Shown here in pieces: positions 1-8,565 of a stretch of 64,000 nucleotides of DNA. The stretch comes from CAYONZ01 sp964405465 (GTDB lineage Bacteria > Bdellovibrionota > Bdellovibrionia > Bdellovibrionales > JAMPXM01): positions 6,066 through 70,065 of the forward strand of contig CAYONZ010000017.1 in assembly GCA_964405465.1 (NCBI GenBank), written 5' to 3'. The position numbers and the translations under genes were made by a program. Under the pieces are notes generated by a model, which was given only the letters and a program-made list of their open reading frames with translations, made no database searches and was not told the DNA's origin. Position 1 is the first letter of the stretch, and each line of letters begins with the position of its first letter.

Positions 1-2027
1 TGAGGCAAGCATTGCCTAAACTTCGAGCTGCTCAAGATTTTGAAACAGTCGTTAATGTTATTCTCGATGTTCGCAAACAATTGAGCTTTGGTTTGCCCGA
101 TGGCGCAGAGGCTTTTTTAACAAAATCAAAAGGCATTGCAAGTTCAGTCAATAAAATGCGTGGATCGCGAGACGGCCTAGTTGTTTTGGTTGATCTTTGG
201 GATCTTTTGCCTGCCTCAACTCGCCAGTCACAATTTCAAAGTGTTAGTCCCGAATTGTACCGCTATTTCAGTGAATTTTCAGACGATGAGTTTTCGTACT
301 TAAAAAGCAATGTACATTCCTCAAAATTTCAATGTCTTACTCGCGAAATCTTTCGAGCGCGAACATGTCTCATTCAAAATGGCATTATGAATGAGATTTC
401 CAGGTATGGAGTTCCCAAACTCAAAAAGCAAATCAACACTGGTGTCGTACAGTATGTGAATCGAGCCATACTAGATGAAGCGCAAAAGAAGCTAACTAAG
501 ATACCTGGCATTTTAAAATCCAGAATTGCCACAGAGTTGAGCTCGGTGAGCGAGGGAATCTCTTTTGTCGAAAAAGACTTTCCACAATTTATAAAAGGAA
601 TAGGTAGGTCTTTTTCTGATCGTTATTTGGCCGAAGGAGACTCTCGCTTGACTGCGGCAGAGGTCAGTTCTGCTCGTCTTGATTTTTCACTCAATTCGAG
701 TGCACAGGTACGGGCTGAGGGATTTGGGCAAAGTGCTATGTCAGATGCAAGGTCAAGTGCCGAAGCCTTTGGTTCGGGATTTTCTTTGGCCGTCGAACGT
801 TGGTGGAGTTGGAACAATGTGCGAGCGCTCTCGCCGCTCAATCAGATGACTTTGCGTTCAAATTTGACTCAGATCAATAAGGTCTTGGCTACCGGTGGAT
901 TTAAGCTATCTGAAACCAAAAATTTTCCGGCCTATTCTGTGCCGATGCAAGAATCGCAAAAGAGAAAGACAATCAGTTTGCGCGAAATGCTGAGTAGTGA
1001 AGACTCGTTTGGTGTTTCAGACAGTTTTAAAATTAATTCTGACCTGTCTTTGGATTCGTTAAGTGTGGTGTCTGAATTTTCTGTACGTGGCCAAGCCTCG
1101 CTTTTGCGCGGACTCTCTAGAATGGCTAACTACTTCAGGGATTGGCTGCCGAATTCTTTTGATCAGGGCTTAGGTTCCGTAAAAATTTCTGACCTCGACA
1201 AGAGGTTGCCGACCGATAGCGTGAACCAACCGTTTTTTGCAAAGGAAAGTATTTTTGCCGCGAGTATAGCCAATGCATCTGTCATGGTTAAAAACCTGTC
1301 GAAAAAAATGTCTCCTGTGTTTCTTGTTTCTTTGGGCGGCAAGATCACTTGGTCAAATGATTTTTCATTTGGCGATGGCGACCAAGCCGCAGTTATGGCT
1401 GGAGTTGTAGATATTAAGAGTGGCCAGCGCTCCAAGGTTGTGAATGTGGAAAGCGTAAGTCGCTACTTGCTGGCCTTGACCGAGTATTTGGCCGCACTTG
1501 AAGGAATCGAGTCAACAGGAGCCAGCCAGTTGACAGACAAGGATGCAAAGGGTGTGAGAGGTGTGGATATGCTGGTCGACGCACGATCGCAGATTCGTCT
1601 TTTAGTTGTCGCGTTTGCCAACTTTCTTTCGCATTATTCACAATCCAAAGATGGCGGAATTGGACATAGCTATTTGCTTACCGACCAAGACCGATTGGAA
1701 CCACTTGAAGGGCAAATGAACCGGGTTTTGATTGACCAAGTTTGGGCCATTCGTGCTCTTACGGCCGCGGGCCAGGTGTTAAAGATGAATATATATAAAT
1801 GGGCTGCGCTCGATGCTTTCAATTTTATGAATAGACAACTCTGGGATGAACAGACTGCATTTTACCGTGAGGGTGAAGCCGCAGCGAGTAAGCCGCCAAA
1901 ATTTGATGAGCTGGTGTTAACACTTCGAACCCTGCAGGGCTTAAGAGCCGAAATGCAGGAAGAGAATCGGCAACAGTGGGATGCGATAGTACAAATTTGG
2001 TTGAAAGGCTTGAATACCCTTCGTTAG
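1..2027 (+). CDS. Large protein of unknown function (5' end outside window)
   Basis: The frame is open to the left edge of the window, so the start codon most likely lies upstream and at least 670 residues are visible. I do not recognise the family. The visible part has no obvious signal peptide or membrane segment. It is rich in Ser, Leu and Ala, and the last 200 residues look mainly helical with regularly spaced aromatic residues (around FNFMNRQLWDEQTAFYR), which could suit an alpha/alpha-toroid fold; that is only an impression. It ends 10 bp before the ABC transporter ATPase gene on the same strand, so it is probably in the same transcript, perhaps with a linked extracytoplasmic or cofactor-related job. 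Confidence 0.75.
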   Translation, partial: RQALPKLRAAQDFETVVNVILDVRKQLSFGLPDGAEAFLTKSKGIASSVNKMRGSRDGLVVLVDLWDLLPASTRQSQFQSVSPELYRYFSEFSDDEFSYLKSNVHSSKFQCLTREIFRARTCLIQNGIMNEISRYGVPKLKKQINTGVVQYVNRAILDEAQKKLTKIPGILKSRIATELSSVSEGISFVEKDFPQFIKGIGRSFSDRYLAEGDSRLTAAEVSSARLDFSLNSSAQVRAEGFGQSAMSDARSSAEAFGSGFSLAVERWWSWNNVRALSPLNQMTLRSNLTQINKVLATGGFKLSETKNFPAYSVPMQESQKRKTISLREMLSSEDSFGVSDSFKINSDLSLDSLSVVSEFSVRGQASLLRGLSRMANYFRDWLPNSFDQGLGSVKISDLDKRLPTDSVNQPFFAKESIFAASIANASVMVKNLSKKMSPVFLVSLGGKITWSNDFSFGDGDQAAVMAGVVDIKSGQRSKVVNVESVSRYLLALTEYLAALEGIESTGASQLTDKDAKGVRGVDMLVDARSQIRLLVVAFANFLSHYSQSKDGGIGHSYLLTDQDRLEPLEGQMNRVLIDQVWAIRALTAAGQVLKMNIYKWAALDAFNFMNRQLWDEQTAFYREGEAAASKPPKFDELVLTLRTLQGLRAEMQEENRQQWDAIVQIWLKGLNTLR

Positions 2028-2037
2028 ACTCTGAAGT

Positions 2038-2856
2038 GTGAATCAAACTTCAATTGCGCTTCAATTTAAAAATATTGGTAAATCCTTTGGATCGAACTCT
2101 CCATCAATTATAAATAAATTTGATTTATCTGTTCCAGCTGGTGAATTCGTGTCTTTTGTAGGGCCATCTGGATGTGGTAAATCAACGCTTCTACGACTTG
2201 CAAGCCAGCTTGAGCATCCGACGAGTGGTGCCTTTGTTTATTCAGAGCAGGAGTTCACGCGGTCATTTGTCTTTCAAGATGCAACGCTATTGCCCTGGCG
2301 TACCGCTTATGAAAATACAGTCCTACCGTTGGAGCTCGAGGCAGGAACTAAAAATACACAACACAAAACTCAGAACTCATTAGACGCTCGAATGTGGCTT
2401 GACCGAGTGGGCCTCGCCGATTGTTACGATCGGTTTCCTCATGAGCTCTCTGGTGGAATGCGAATGCGTGTGTCGCTGGCTCGCGCCTTAGTGACTTCTC
2501 CACGGCTTCTATTGTTGGACGAACCCTTTGCGGCACTCGACGAAGGGACTCGACATCAATTGCAGGTTCTTTTACGGCAGCTTTGGGTTGAACAGCGAAT
2601 GACGATTTTATTTGTAACGCATTCGATGAGCGAAGCTGTGTTTCTTTCAAATCGCATTGTTTCACTTCAGGGAAGACCTGCCGCCATTTGTAATGACATC
2701 GCAATTCAGTTGCCTGAATTGCGGCCGAATGAACTTCGATACTCAGATCGCTTTCAATCTGAGTTGCGAAAAGTATACGATCTTGTGCAACACTCCGATG
2801 TCAATATACCAGTTCCAGGTGAGGCACCAGAATCAACAGTGGGCAAAAGAAAATGA
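2038..2856 (+). CDS. ABC transporter ATP-binding protein, NitT/TauT/thiamine-precursor type
   Basis: This is the nucleotide-binding subunit of an importer. It shows Walker A (GPSGCGKST), a Q-loop (VFQDATLLPW), the signature LSGGMRMRVSLARAL, Walker B (LLLLDEPFAALD) and the switch histidine (FVTHSMSEA). Length (272 aa) and sequence fit the SsuB/TauB/ThiZ family. The start is GTG; the in-frame upstream region belongs to the preceding gene. It overlaps the permease gene by 4 bp (ATGA), indicating translational coupling. With the permease and binding protein downstream it forms a complete importer. The substrate is not shown by this subunit. Confidence 0.93.
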   Translation: MNQTSIALQFKNIGKSFGSNSPSIINKFDLSVPAGEFVSFVGPSGCGKSTLLRLASQLEHPTSGAFVYSEQEFTRSFVFQDATLLPWRTAYENTVLPLELEAGTKNTQHKTQNSLDARMWLDRVGLADCYDRFPHELSGGMRMRVSLARALVTSPRLLLLDEPFAALDEGTRHQLQVLLRQLWVEQRMTILFVTHSMSEAVFLSNRIVSLQGRPAAICNDIAIQLPELRPNELRYSDRFQSELRKVYDLVQHSDVNIPVPGEAPESTVGKRK

Positions 2857-3614
2857 CAATAGAACCTGTAAAAAGACATGCATTTTTTCCGCCGTTCTTG
2901 GTTTTGATTGTCGGAATTGTTTTTGTCGAATTTTTAGTTCGCATCGGAGTTGTGGCGAGCTTTATTTTGCCGGCTCCCTCGCAAGTGGCCCAGTCACTTT
3001 GGTTGGATCGTCGCGAAATTTTTGTTGGAGCAAGTGAAACATTTGTTTCTGCATTTCTCGGACTTTTTTTGAGTTTTCTTGCTGGAACTCTGTTTGCGGC
3101 TGTTTTGTCACTTTCGAATTGGGCACGTCGTGCCTTTCTTCCTTTCGCTGTTTTTTTTCAGACCGTACCAATCATTGCAATTGCCCCAGTTTTGGTGATC
3201 TGGTTTGGCTTCGGTAGACCAACAGTTGTTTCGGCGGCCTGTATCGTCTCGGTGTTTCCGATTGTTGTAAATACCCTGCTTGGTCTTGAGTCAGTCGAAT
3301 CCACATGGCTCGATCTATTTCGCCTATATCGAGCGTCTTCTCTACAAATTTTGTTTAAGCTAAGAGTGCCAGCTGCTTTACCACAAATTTTTTCGGGACT
3401 GCGTATAGCCTCGGGACTAGCCGTGGTGGGCGCAACAGTGGGAGAATTTGTGGGCGGTGGAGGCTTAGGCTCGTTTATCGACGCCGCGAGGACCCAACAG
3501 CGGCTTGATCAAGTTTTCGCGGCCGTTGTGATTCTGTCTCTGTTGGGTTTACTATTGGTCTCTTTGATAAATTTATGTAGCAGGCTTATGCTGGTGAAAC
3601 AGACTGCAAGTTAA
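2853..3614 (+). CDS. ABC transporter permease, NitT/TauT type
   Basis: This is the membrane subunit of the importer (253 aa). It has about six hydrophobic segments and the binding-protein-dependent permease motif near the end of the conserved loop (GEFVGGGGLGSFI), typical of SsuC/TauC/ThiX. The start ATG overlaps the stop of the ATPase gene. It contacts the ATPase through the EAA-like loop and the periplasmic binding protein on the other face. One homodimer probably forms the channel, because no second permease gene is present. Confidence 0.92.
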   Translation: MTIEPVKRHAFFPPFLVLIVGIVFVEFLVRIGVVASFILPAPSQVAQSLWLDRREIFVGASETFVSAFLGLFLSFLAGTLFAAVLSLSNWARRAFLPFAVFFQTVPIIAIAPVLVIWFGFGRPTVVSAACIVSVFPIVVNTLLGLESVESTWLDLFRLYRASSLQILFKLRVPAALPQIFSGLRIASGLAVVGATVGEFVGGGGLGSFIDAARTQQRLDQVFAAVVILSLLGLLLVSLINLCSRLMLVKQTAS

Positions 3615-3647
3615 TTGAGTGAAGTTTAGCAATACTGAGGAGAGAAG

Positions 3648-4724
3648 ATGAAGCAATATTTCTTTTGCAGGAAAAATACGGATTTGTTCAAAAAAATACT
3701 TCAAACAAGCTTCACTGAAGCAGGCAGGAAAAAGAGTATGGCGAGTTATAGACTCTCGTCAGCCAATGTAGGTCAGTTGTATTCTTCTTTCGTGATGACA
3801 TTGACGTCGATAGTGGCGTCGACGCTGGTTGCGATGCCATCTTCTGCTGGTGAAATTAAAACCAAAATTGCTTTGAACTGGAAGCCTGAGCCACAGTTCG
3901 GCGGTTTCTATGCAGCAGATGTCGAGGGATATTTTTCTCGAGCAGGTTTGAATGTCGAAATTCTTCCAGGCGGATCAGGAACACCAACTGTACAGATGGT
4001 TGCGGCTGGCTCAGTGGACTTTGCTGTGGTGTCGGCAGACGAAGTGATTTTATCACAAAGCAAAGGCTCAGATGTGGTGGCGGTATTTGCCACGTATCAA
4101 ACTAATCCACAAGGGATAATGGTGCATGCCGAACGTGGATTTAAATCACTGGATGAAGTGTTTAAAAATGAGGGCACGCTTGCTTGGCAGGCAGGGCTTC
4201 CCTACGCCTTATTTTTAAAAAAGAAATTCACCAATCCCAAAGTCAAACTGGTTCCCTATCTTGGTGGCATTTCTAATTTTATGAGTGACTCGAGTTTTTC
4301 GCAGCAATGCTTTGTGACTTCTGAGCCTCTCTCCGCAAAGAAGGCAAACGCCAAAGTGCAAACTTTTTTGGTGGCCGATGCAGGCTACAACCCCTACACC
4401 ACCGTTCTTGTGACTAGGCATCGTGTTCTGAAGCAGAAGCGCGAGTTAGTTGTAAAAGTCGTACAGGCGGTTCGTGAAGGTTTAAAAAAATACCTAGAGG
4501 CTCCAGAACGGACAAACCAAAAAATGAGCGAACTCAACAAGGCCATGGATCTCGCTACTTTTGTGGAGAGTGCTCAGGCGCAAAAGCCATTGATCGCGAC
4601 GAAAGATCCAATGGAACTTGGAAAAATGACGGCGACTCGTTGGAAGGAGCTCTCAGATCAGATGAAAGATCTGGGCCTCATTCAAAATGTCCCCGAAACC
4701 CAAAAGCTTTTTGAAAATCTATAG
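3648..4724 (+). CDS. ABC transporter substrate-binding protein, NMT1/THI5-like
   Basis: This is a periplasmic binding protein of the NMT1/THI5/SsuA fold. The core starts near residue 70 (KIALNWKPEPQFGGFYAAD) and is followed by the LPGGSGTPTVQMVAAG region, which usually contacts the ligand in pyrimidine-precursor (HMP-type) binding proteins. A good ribosome binding site (gaggagag) precedes the ATG at 3648. The signal-peptide-like stretch, however, begins only around residue 45 (FVMTLTSIVASTLVAMPSSAGE), so the leader would be unusually long, and an internal start near 3738 is the alternative. Substrate (thiamine precursor, sulfonate or another small molecule) is inference. A terminator follows directly. 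Confidence 0.88.
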   Translation: MKQYFFCRKNTDLFKKILQTSFTEAGRKKSMASYRLSSANVGQLYSSFVMTLTSIVASTLVAMPSSAGEIKTKIALNWKPEPQFGGFYAADVEGYFSRAGLNVEILPGGSGTPTVQMVAAGSVDFAVVSADEVILSQSKGSDVVAVFATYQTNPQGIMVHAERGFKSLDEVFKNEGTLAWQAGLPYALFLKKKFTNPKVKLVPYLGGISNFMSDSSFSQQCFVTSEPLSAKKANAKVQTFLVADAGYNPYTTVLVTRHRVLKQKRELVVKVVQAVREGLKKYLEAPERTNQKMSELNKAMDLATFVESAQAQKPLIATKDPMELGKMTATRWKELSDQMKDLGLIQNVPETQKLFENL

Positions 4725-4733
4725 AATTTCCAT

Positions 4734-4766
4734 AAAAAAAGTCGAAGATCTCTCTTCGACTTTTTT
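4734..4766 (+). terminator. Rho-independent terminator, probably bidirectional
   Basis: A perfect 8-bp stem (gtcgaaga / tcttcgac) with a 4-nt loop is flanked by an A-run on the left and a T-run on the right. It lies 10 bp after the binding-protein gene and before the end of the convergent lipoprotein gene, so it can serve both strands. Confidence 0.88.
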
Positions 4767-4803
4767 GTGACTTAATGGTTGAGCTCTTTAGAGCTCCAAA
4801 TTA

Positions 4804-5460
4804 TTAAATTGCAGTCGGCTCAGAGCTTTGGGAATCTGATGGCAAGTTGGCTTTGGTGTATTTGATCAAATCTTGCAAAAATGCTTGTGCAGCCGAAGTA
4901 TTGATATTGAATTTCCTTGCAAATTTAGTAGCCAAATCATCAGACACGATACCCATTTTGAAATTGAAATAGTCTTCTGTCGAAATGGCCAGTTCTTGCA
5001 GCTGCAAATTTAGCGCTTCGGTATTTTGGGCTTGTGCTAAATTTTTGAGTTGAGAAAAATAATTGTAAATCTCATTTGAGGTCGCCACGTCCCAACCATA
5101 TTTTCCAGCTAGGCCCTCAGCACTAAATTGCGCCGTTGTTTGCGCCGGATTGACGGCTGTCGAGTTGGCTAGAGACATGCGACGGCTACAATATCTTTCA
5201 TTGACGACATGGCATTCGCGACCAGACTCGTACCCGTAACGATCCCGAGTACTCGTGCAGACCGTCTCTTCGCGAATCGTACAACGCGGGGGAGGATTGT
5301 CGTTACTGTTATTGCTTATTTCTGCCACAGCAAAGAGTGCGACCGGAAAATATATAATCGAAAGTGCTTTCTGCACATCATTACAACCTGTCAGGCCTAT
5401 CGAGGACACGGCAGCAAGTGTGAGCACCAATTTTTTTGAGATCGATCGAATTGATAACAT
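4804..5460 (-). CDS. Lipoprotein of unknown function
   Basis: The start is placed at 5460 because a ggagg box lies 5 bases upstream of this ATG and the protein then opens with a compact lipoprotein signal (MLSIRSISKKLVLTLAAVSS...LTGC). A longer frame to 5499 would put 13 extra residues before it. After the acylated Cys there is a hydrophobic stretch (IIYFPVALFAVAEI), then a Cys-rich segment (RCTIREETVC...RECHVVNERYC) that probably makes disulfide bonds outside the cytoplasm, then a helical C-terminal 120 residues. I do not recognise the family. It stands alone, convergent to the ABC importer. Confidence 0.82.
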   Translation of the reverse strand: MLSIRSISKKLVLTLAAVSSIGLTGCNDVQKALSIIYFPVALFAVAEISNNSNDNPPPRCTIREETVCTSTRDRYGYESGRECHVVNERYCSRRMSLANSTAVNPAQTTAQFSAEGLAGKYGWDVATSNEIYNYFSQLKNLAQAQNTEALNLQLQELAISTEDYFNFKMGIVSDDLATKFARKFNINTSAAQAFLQDLIKYTKANLPSDSQSSEPTAI

Positions 5461-5874
5461 AGATCCTCCGTTAAATTTAATTCCTATAAAAAAAGCCAAT
5501 CATTCACATTTTCATCAGCGTCTCATGGCAGCTCTAATTCTTGGTCTTGATTCCATTTCAAAAGGCTACCGAGATTTTCACTAAATTCGCTGCAAGTCCA
5601 AAGATCCAAAGACCAAAGGTCGAAAAGATTAAGCAGCAAGGGCAATGCCAAATCTAAGGTCGAAGGTAATTCTGGTGATCTGCAAAGATACGAGATTTCA
5701 AGGGTCGATGAGCGTTGAACTTCTTGGCAACATGACAAAAATAGGCGACGAATTTTGTGACAGCTCAAGAAAATAATTCAGTCTGTGGTTGGCTATCTCG
5801 CCCACACTTGAGAAAAGTAAGGCACAAGGCTTGCTCAATGTGTGGATAGGGTAGTGGAAAACGGAGGGTGGTAC
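5461..5874. other. Intergenic region of 414 bp between divergent genes
   Basis: It should hold the promoters of the lipoprotein gene on the left and the coiled-coil gene on the right. Apart from their ribosome binding sites I see only a small repeat of ccaaag units (three copies within 5598-5618). An 81-codon frame on the minus strand (5523-5768) has no ribosome binding site and a composition unlike the neighbours, so I do not call it. Confidence 0.5.
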
Positions 5875-6618
5875 GTGAGCAAGCAAATCAATCAAAGGCT
5901 TTTATTTTTGATTGTTGCCCTGATGGTATTTGCGCAAGCAGACGCCTGGGCTGCAAAAAAACTGTCTCGTCCAGTTGTTGGAGTCGAGAGATCTCATAAT
6001 CGATACTCACATCTTAAAGATTCAAACGAGGCTTCGCAGCTGGAGTCTGAGTCGGCAGAGGTGGATAACTATGTTTATGATGATCTAGCGACGCAAACTG
6101 CGATTGAATCAAAACAGTTAGAAAAAGAAATTCGCAAACTTGATTATAAGATCGGCCAAACCAAGAAATCTCTAGTCAACACCAAGGCTCGATCGGATTC
6201 TGAGATGTTAAAGAAAGCGCGGGTTGAAAAGAAGAAGGCTCTGACAGAAAAGGCACTTGCCGATCTTGAGAAAAAACGCCTGAAGTCTGAGCAACGATTG
6301 AATGAGCTTCGCGCTCGAACCGAGGTTTTGGAGCGAAAGGCAAAAGAGGAAGGCGACAAATCACAAAAAGCAAGGTTGGCTTTGCGCGAGCTAGATAAAG
6401 AGCAGACTCAGCTTTTGCGTCGCCAACGAAAGGCCGAGACCGTTCTCCAGAAGGAACGCAAAAAGCGTCAGTACCTAGAGACACAACGCTCAAAGTATTT
6501 TTCGCGAGTTAAAGTGATGCGTGCACAGGTCTACGATCTAGAAAAACGTGCTGGTGCGCCAAAAACCAGAATGGCGACTTCCGCAAACAAAACAAACTCT
6601 GGTATGCTGAGACTTTAG
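5875..6618 (+). CDS. Exported coiled-coil protein
   Basis: The GTG at 5875 is chosen because gaggg lies 5-9 bases upstream and the product then opens with a clean signal peptide (VSKQINQRLLFLIVALMVFAQADAWA, cleavage after AWA). From about residue 60 to 225 it is an almost unbroken, highly charged helix rich in Lys, Glu, Arg and Leu, typical of a long coiled coil. The C-terminus is short and basic. It is probably periplasmic, perhaps structural or a partner of envelope proteins; coiled coils of this kind give poor functional clues. The next gene follows after 32 bp on the same strand. Confidence 0.8.
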   Translation: MSKQINQRLLFLIVALMVFAQADAWAAKKLSRPVVGVERSHNRYSHLKDSNEASQLESESAEVDNYVYDDLATQTAIESKQLEKEIRKLDYKIGQTKKSLVNTKARSDSEMLKKARVEKKKALTEKALADLEKKRLKSEQRLNELRARTEVLERKAKEEGDKSQKARLALRELDKEQTQLLRRQRKAETVLQKERKKRQYLETQRSKYFSRVKVMRAQVYDLEKRAGAPKTRMATSANKTNSGMLRL

Positions 6619-6650
6619 ATGAGCAAATAAGCTCAAATCTGGAGTTGAAA

Positions 6651-7118
6651 ATGCAGAATAGATTTTTGAAATTCTCTTGGGGCTCTATCATTGTGGGTGT
6701 GATAGGGCCTTTTTTCTTTCTGCTTGGTTGCAATACTGTTCGAATATTAATTGATCCACCAAAGGCGAAACTGAAGTCAGTCAAGCTTTCGACCTGTGAC
6801 TTCGGTGGTTGTGAGCTCAAATTCGAAGTAGATATTGAAAACCCAAATTCGAGTGATTTAAAAATCGATGAGGTCTCCTATCAGGTGGATCTGAATGAAA
6901 AGCCTTTTACAAAGGGAATTGTCGATAACCCTCCCGAGTTAAAGGCAAAGCAAAACACCTTGGTGTTGATTCCGTTACGCTTCGAGTATTCGAAATTTAT
7001 TTCGTCATTGGGTGAGTTTATTAAAAACCGAACTATCAACTACAGTCTGACTGGAAATGTTAAGGTTGGCTTTTTTAATATTCCATTTGCAAAGAAGGAC
7101 ACGGTGAAATCGCCGTGA
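6651..7118 (+). CDS. LEA14/WHy-domain lipoprotein
   Basis: The ATG at 6651 is chosen over an upstream TTG because ggag sits 6 bases before it. The product starts with a hydrophobic leader ending in a lipobox (FFLLGC), then a domain of about 120 residues resembling the LEA14/water-stress-hypersensitive (WHy) fold: alternating beta strands with the motif FEVDIENPNSSDLKIDEVSY and a later hydrophobic strand before the end. Such proteins are small beta-sandwiches at the envelope with poorly known roles. The order with the coiled-coil gene upstream suggests one transcript. Confidence 0.82.
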   Translation: MQNRFLKFSWGSIIVGVIGPFFFLLGCNTVRILIDPPKAKLKSVKLSTCDFGGCELKFEVDIENPNSSDLKIDEVSYQVDLNEKPFTKGIVDNPPELKAKQNTLVLIPLRFEYSKFISSLGEFIKNRTINYSLTGNVKVGFFNIPFAKKDTVKSP

Positions 7119-7205
7119 TGGCACGGTGATCTCAGATTTTAGGCAAAGTGGTCGACCGTGAAAGATGAAGTGGATCTAAATTTATTTTTTTGATTTGGAG
7201 TGTTT

Positions 7206-7826
7206 ATGGATGCCAATATTGTACAGGTCTATGCATTTCGCCATGGTGAAACCGACTGGAATGCGGCCGGAAGATTTCAGGGGCACACCGATATCCCGCT
7301 CAATGACAACGGACGCCGGCAAGCCGAAAGCCTCAGCAAATTCTTTGCGGTTCACAACATTGAACACATTTTTTCAAGTGATTTGATTCGTGCCCAACAA
7401 ACGGCACAGATCGCCGCACGGCCGTTCAACCTAAATATAGAATTGCATCCTGGTCTGCGTGAGACAAATCTGGGTTCGTGTGAAGGTTTGCATGAGGCTC
7501 AAGTGGTGGAGTTGGTTGGCAGAGATCATATTCTGCAGTGGGCTTCTATATTGCCAGAGCATAGTGATGTGCGATTTCCTTTGGGGGAATCTAAAAGAGA
7601 GCACCTCCAAAGAATGAAAGAAACTCTTGAGACGCTGCTCTTGGGCTGTCCCTATCGGTCAGTGGGTGTCTCGACCCATGGAGGTTCATTGCGGAGATTG
7701 GTTCATGATTTCGCGCCTCATCTCACTGAAGCCGTGAAGATTCCAAATTGTGGGGTCTATCATTTTGAATTCGCGCGCGCCACAAAACAGTGGCGTGTTG
7801 TGGCTGATCATCCCTTGGCTTTGTAA
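7206..7826 (+). CDS. Histidine phosphatase (phosphoglycerate mutase-like) family protein
   Basis: The catalytic RHG motif is present near residue 12 (FRHGETDWN), and the second histidine with its glycine pair is near residue 155 (VSTHGG). Length (about 206 aa) fits single-domain family members such as CobC/GpmB-type phosphatases. The ATG at 7206 has tttggag 5 bases upstream; a GTG at 7200 is less likely. Family members hydrolyse phosphate esters through a phosphohistidine. The substrate cannot be read from the sequence, and no cobalamin genes are adjacent to support CobC. Confidence 0.9.
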   Translation: MDANIVQVYAFRHGETDWNAAGRFQGHTDIPLNDNGRRQAESLSKFFAVHNIEHIFSSDLIRAQQTAQIAARPFNLNIELHPGLRETNLGSCEGLHEAQVVELVGRDHILQWASILPEHSDVRFPLGESKREHLQRMKETLETLLLGCPYRSVGVSTHGGSLRRLVHDFAPHLTEAVKIPNCGVYHFEFARATKQWRVVADHPLAL

Positions 7827-7872
7827 GAGGCTGGAATAAAAATATGCAAATTTAAAATTTGGATAAATACTA

Positions 7873-8029
7873 GGGCGTGTCCTCAATTGGCTAGACTACT
7901 ACGCAAAAGCAATTGAAATGATTTGAGCGTTGCTCGTCGTCGAAATAGCACCACTATTTCTCCTCCTCGTGCCTTCAACTCATTTCTATTGCTTCCGCTC
8001 GCGACGTCCGACCAATTGAGGACACGCCC
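7873..8029. mobile_element. 157-bp palindromic MITE-like element, copy 1
   Basis: The ends are an 18-bp perfect inverted repeat (gggcgtgtcctcaattgg and its complement), flanked on both sides by TA (7871-7872 and 8030-8031), consistent with a TA target duplication. Inside are a second inverted repeat of about 20 bp (7907-7926 with 7975-7994) and a central 7-bp stem (gaaatag / ctatttc, 7942-7960). The whole unit can therefore fold into a nested hairpin. It codes for nothing. A copy with 155 of 157 identical bases lies at 45487-45643. It sits between convergent genes and supplies the last base of the stop codon of the thioesterase gene. TA duplication suggests mobilisation by an IS630- or IS5-like transposase elsewhere; that is inference. 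Confidence 0.88.
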
Positions 8030-8565
8030 TAGGTCGTCAGTTGCCGATCTCGTAAATGTTGTTCGGCCTCCAACCAAAGTTCAATGCTCTTTGGGATTTC
8101 TGGCGCTTGATGGTTGACGTTGAGGGCGGCGAAAATTTCTTTGGTTGGTACAGTTCCGTCGCTTCCGACAAAGGCACCTTTAACCATGCCCACTGCTGCT
8201 AGTTTACCTTCTCGGTTGATGTATTTCTGTTCGATGAAAACCCATTTTTCATCCCAACTCACAATTTGAGTTCGCAGTTCAAACTTTTCGAACGGTCGCA
8301 GTGAGCGTCTAAAAATCATTTTTGCCGATCCGATAACTGGCATCCACTTGTATTTAGTAATCAAACCCCAGAGCCCCATTCGCAGAGTGATATCCATACG
8401 ACCGAGGTCCATTACCGTAAAATAGCGTCCGTTGTTCATATGAAAGTTACTATCAAGATCAGAAGGCCACACTCGAAAGCGTAGCACTGATTCTTCTAAA
8501 ATACCTAAGCGGGGTTTAAAGAAGCTCGAAAAAATAGTTTTAAGCAGGCGAAGATAGAGATTCAT
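8029..8565 (-). CDS. Hot-dog fold acyl-CoA thioesterase-like protein
   Basis: 178 aa of the THEM6/4HBT-like thioesterase family. The characteristic stretch WPSDLDSNFHMNNGRYFTVM holds the active-site Asp/Asn-His-Met-Asn-Asn region. Likely role: hydrolysis of a fatty acyl thioester. The start overlaps the stop of the TetR gene upstream (ATGA), so the two are co-translated and the regulator probably controls it. The stop codon TAG (8031-8029) is formed by the TA target dinucleotide plus the first base of the mobile element, so the original last residues may have been altered by the insertion. Confidence 0.88.
   Translation of the reverse strand: MNLYLRLLKTIFSSFFKPRLGILEESVLRFRVWPSDLDSNFHMNNGRYFTVMDLGRMDITLRMGLWGLITKYKWMPVIGSAKMIFRRSLRPFEKFELRTQIVSWDEKWVFIEQKYINREGKLAAVGMVKGAFVGSDGTVPTKEIFAALNVNHQAPEIPKSIELWLEAEQHLRDRQLTT

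Noticed and set aside
5523..5768. 81-codon minus-strand frame in the 5461-5874 gap
   Set aside because: No ribosome binding site, unusual Leu/Ser/Cys-rich composition and no relation to neighbours.
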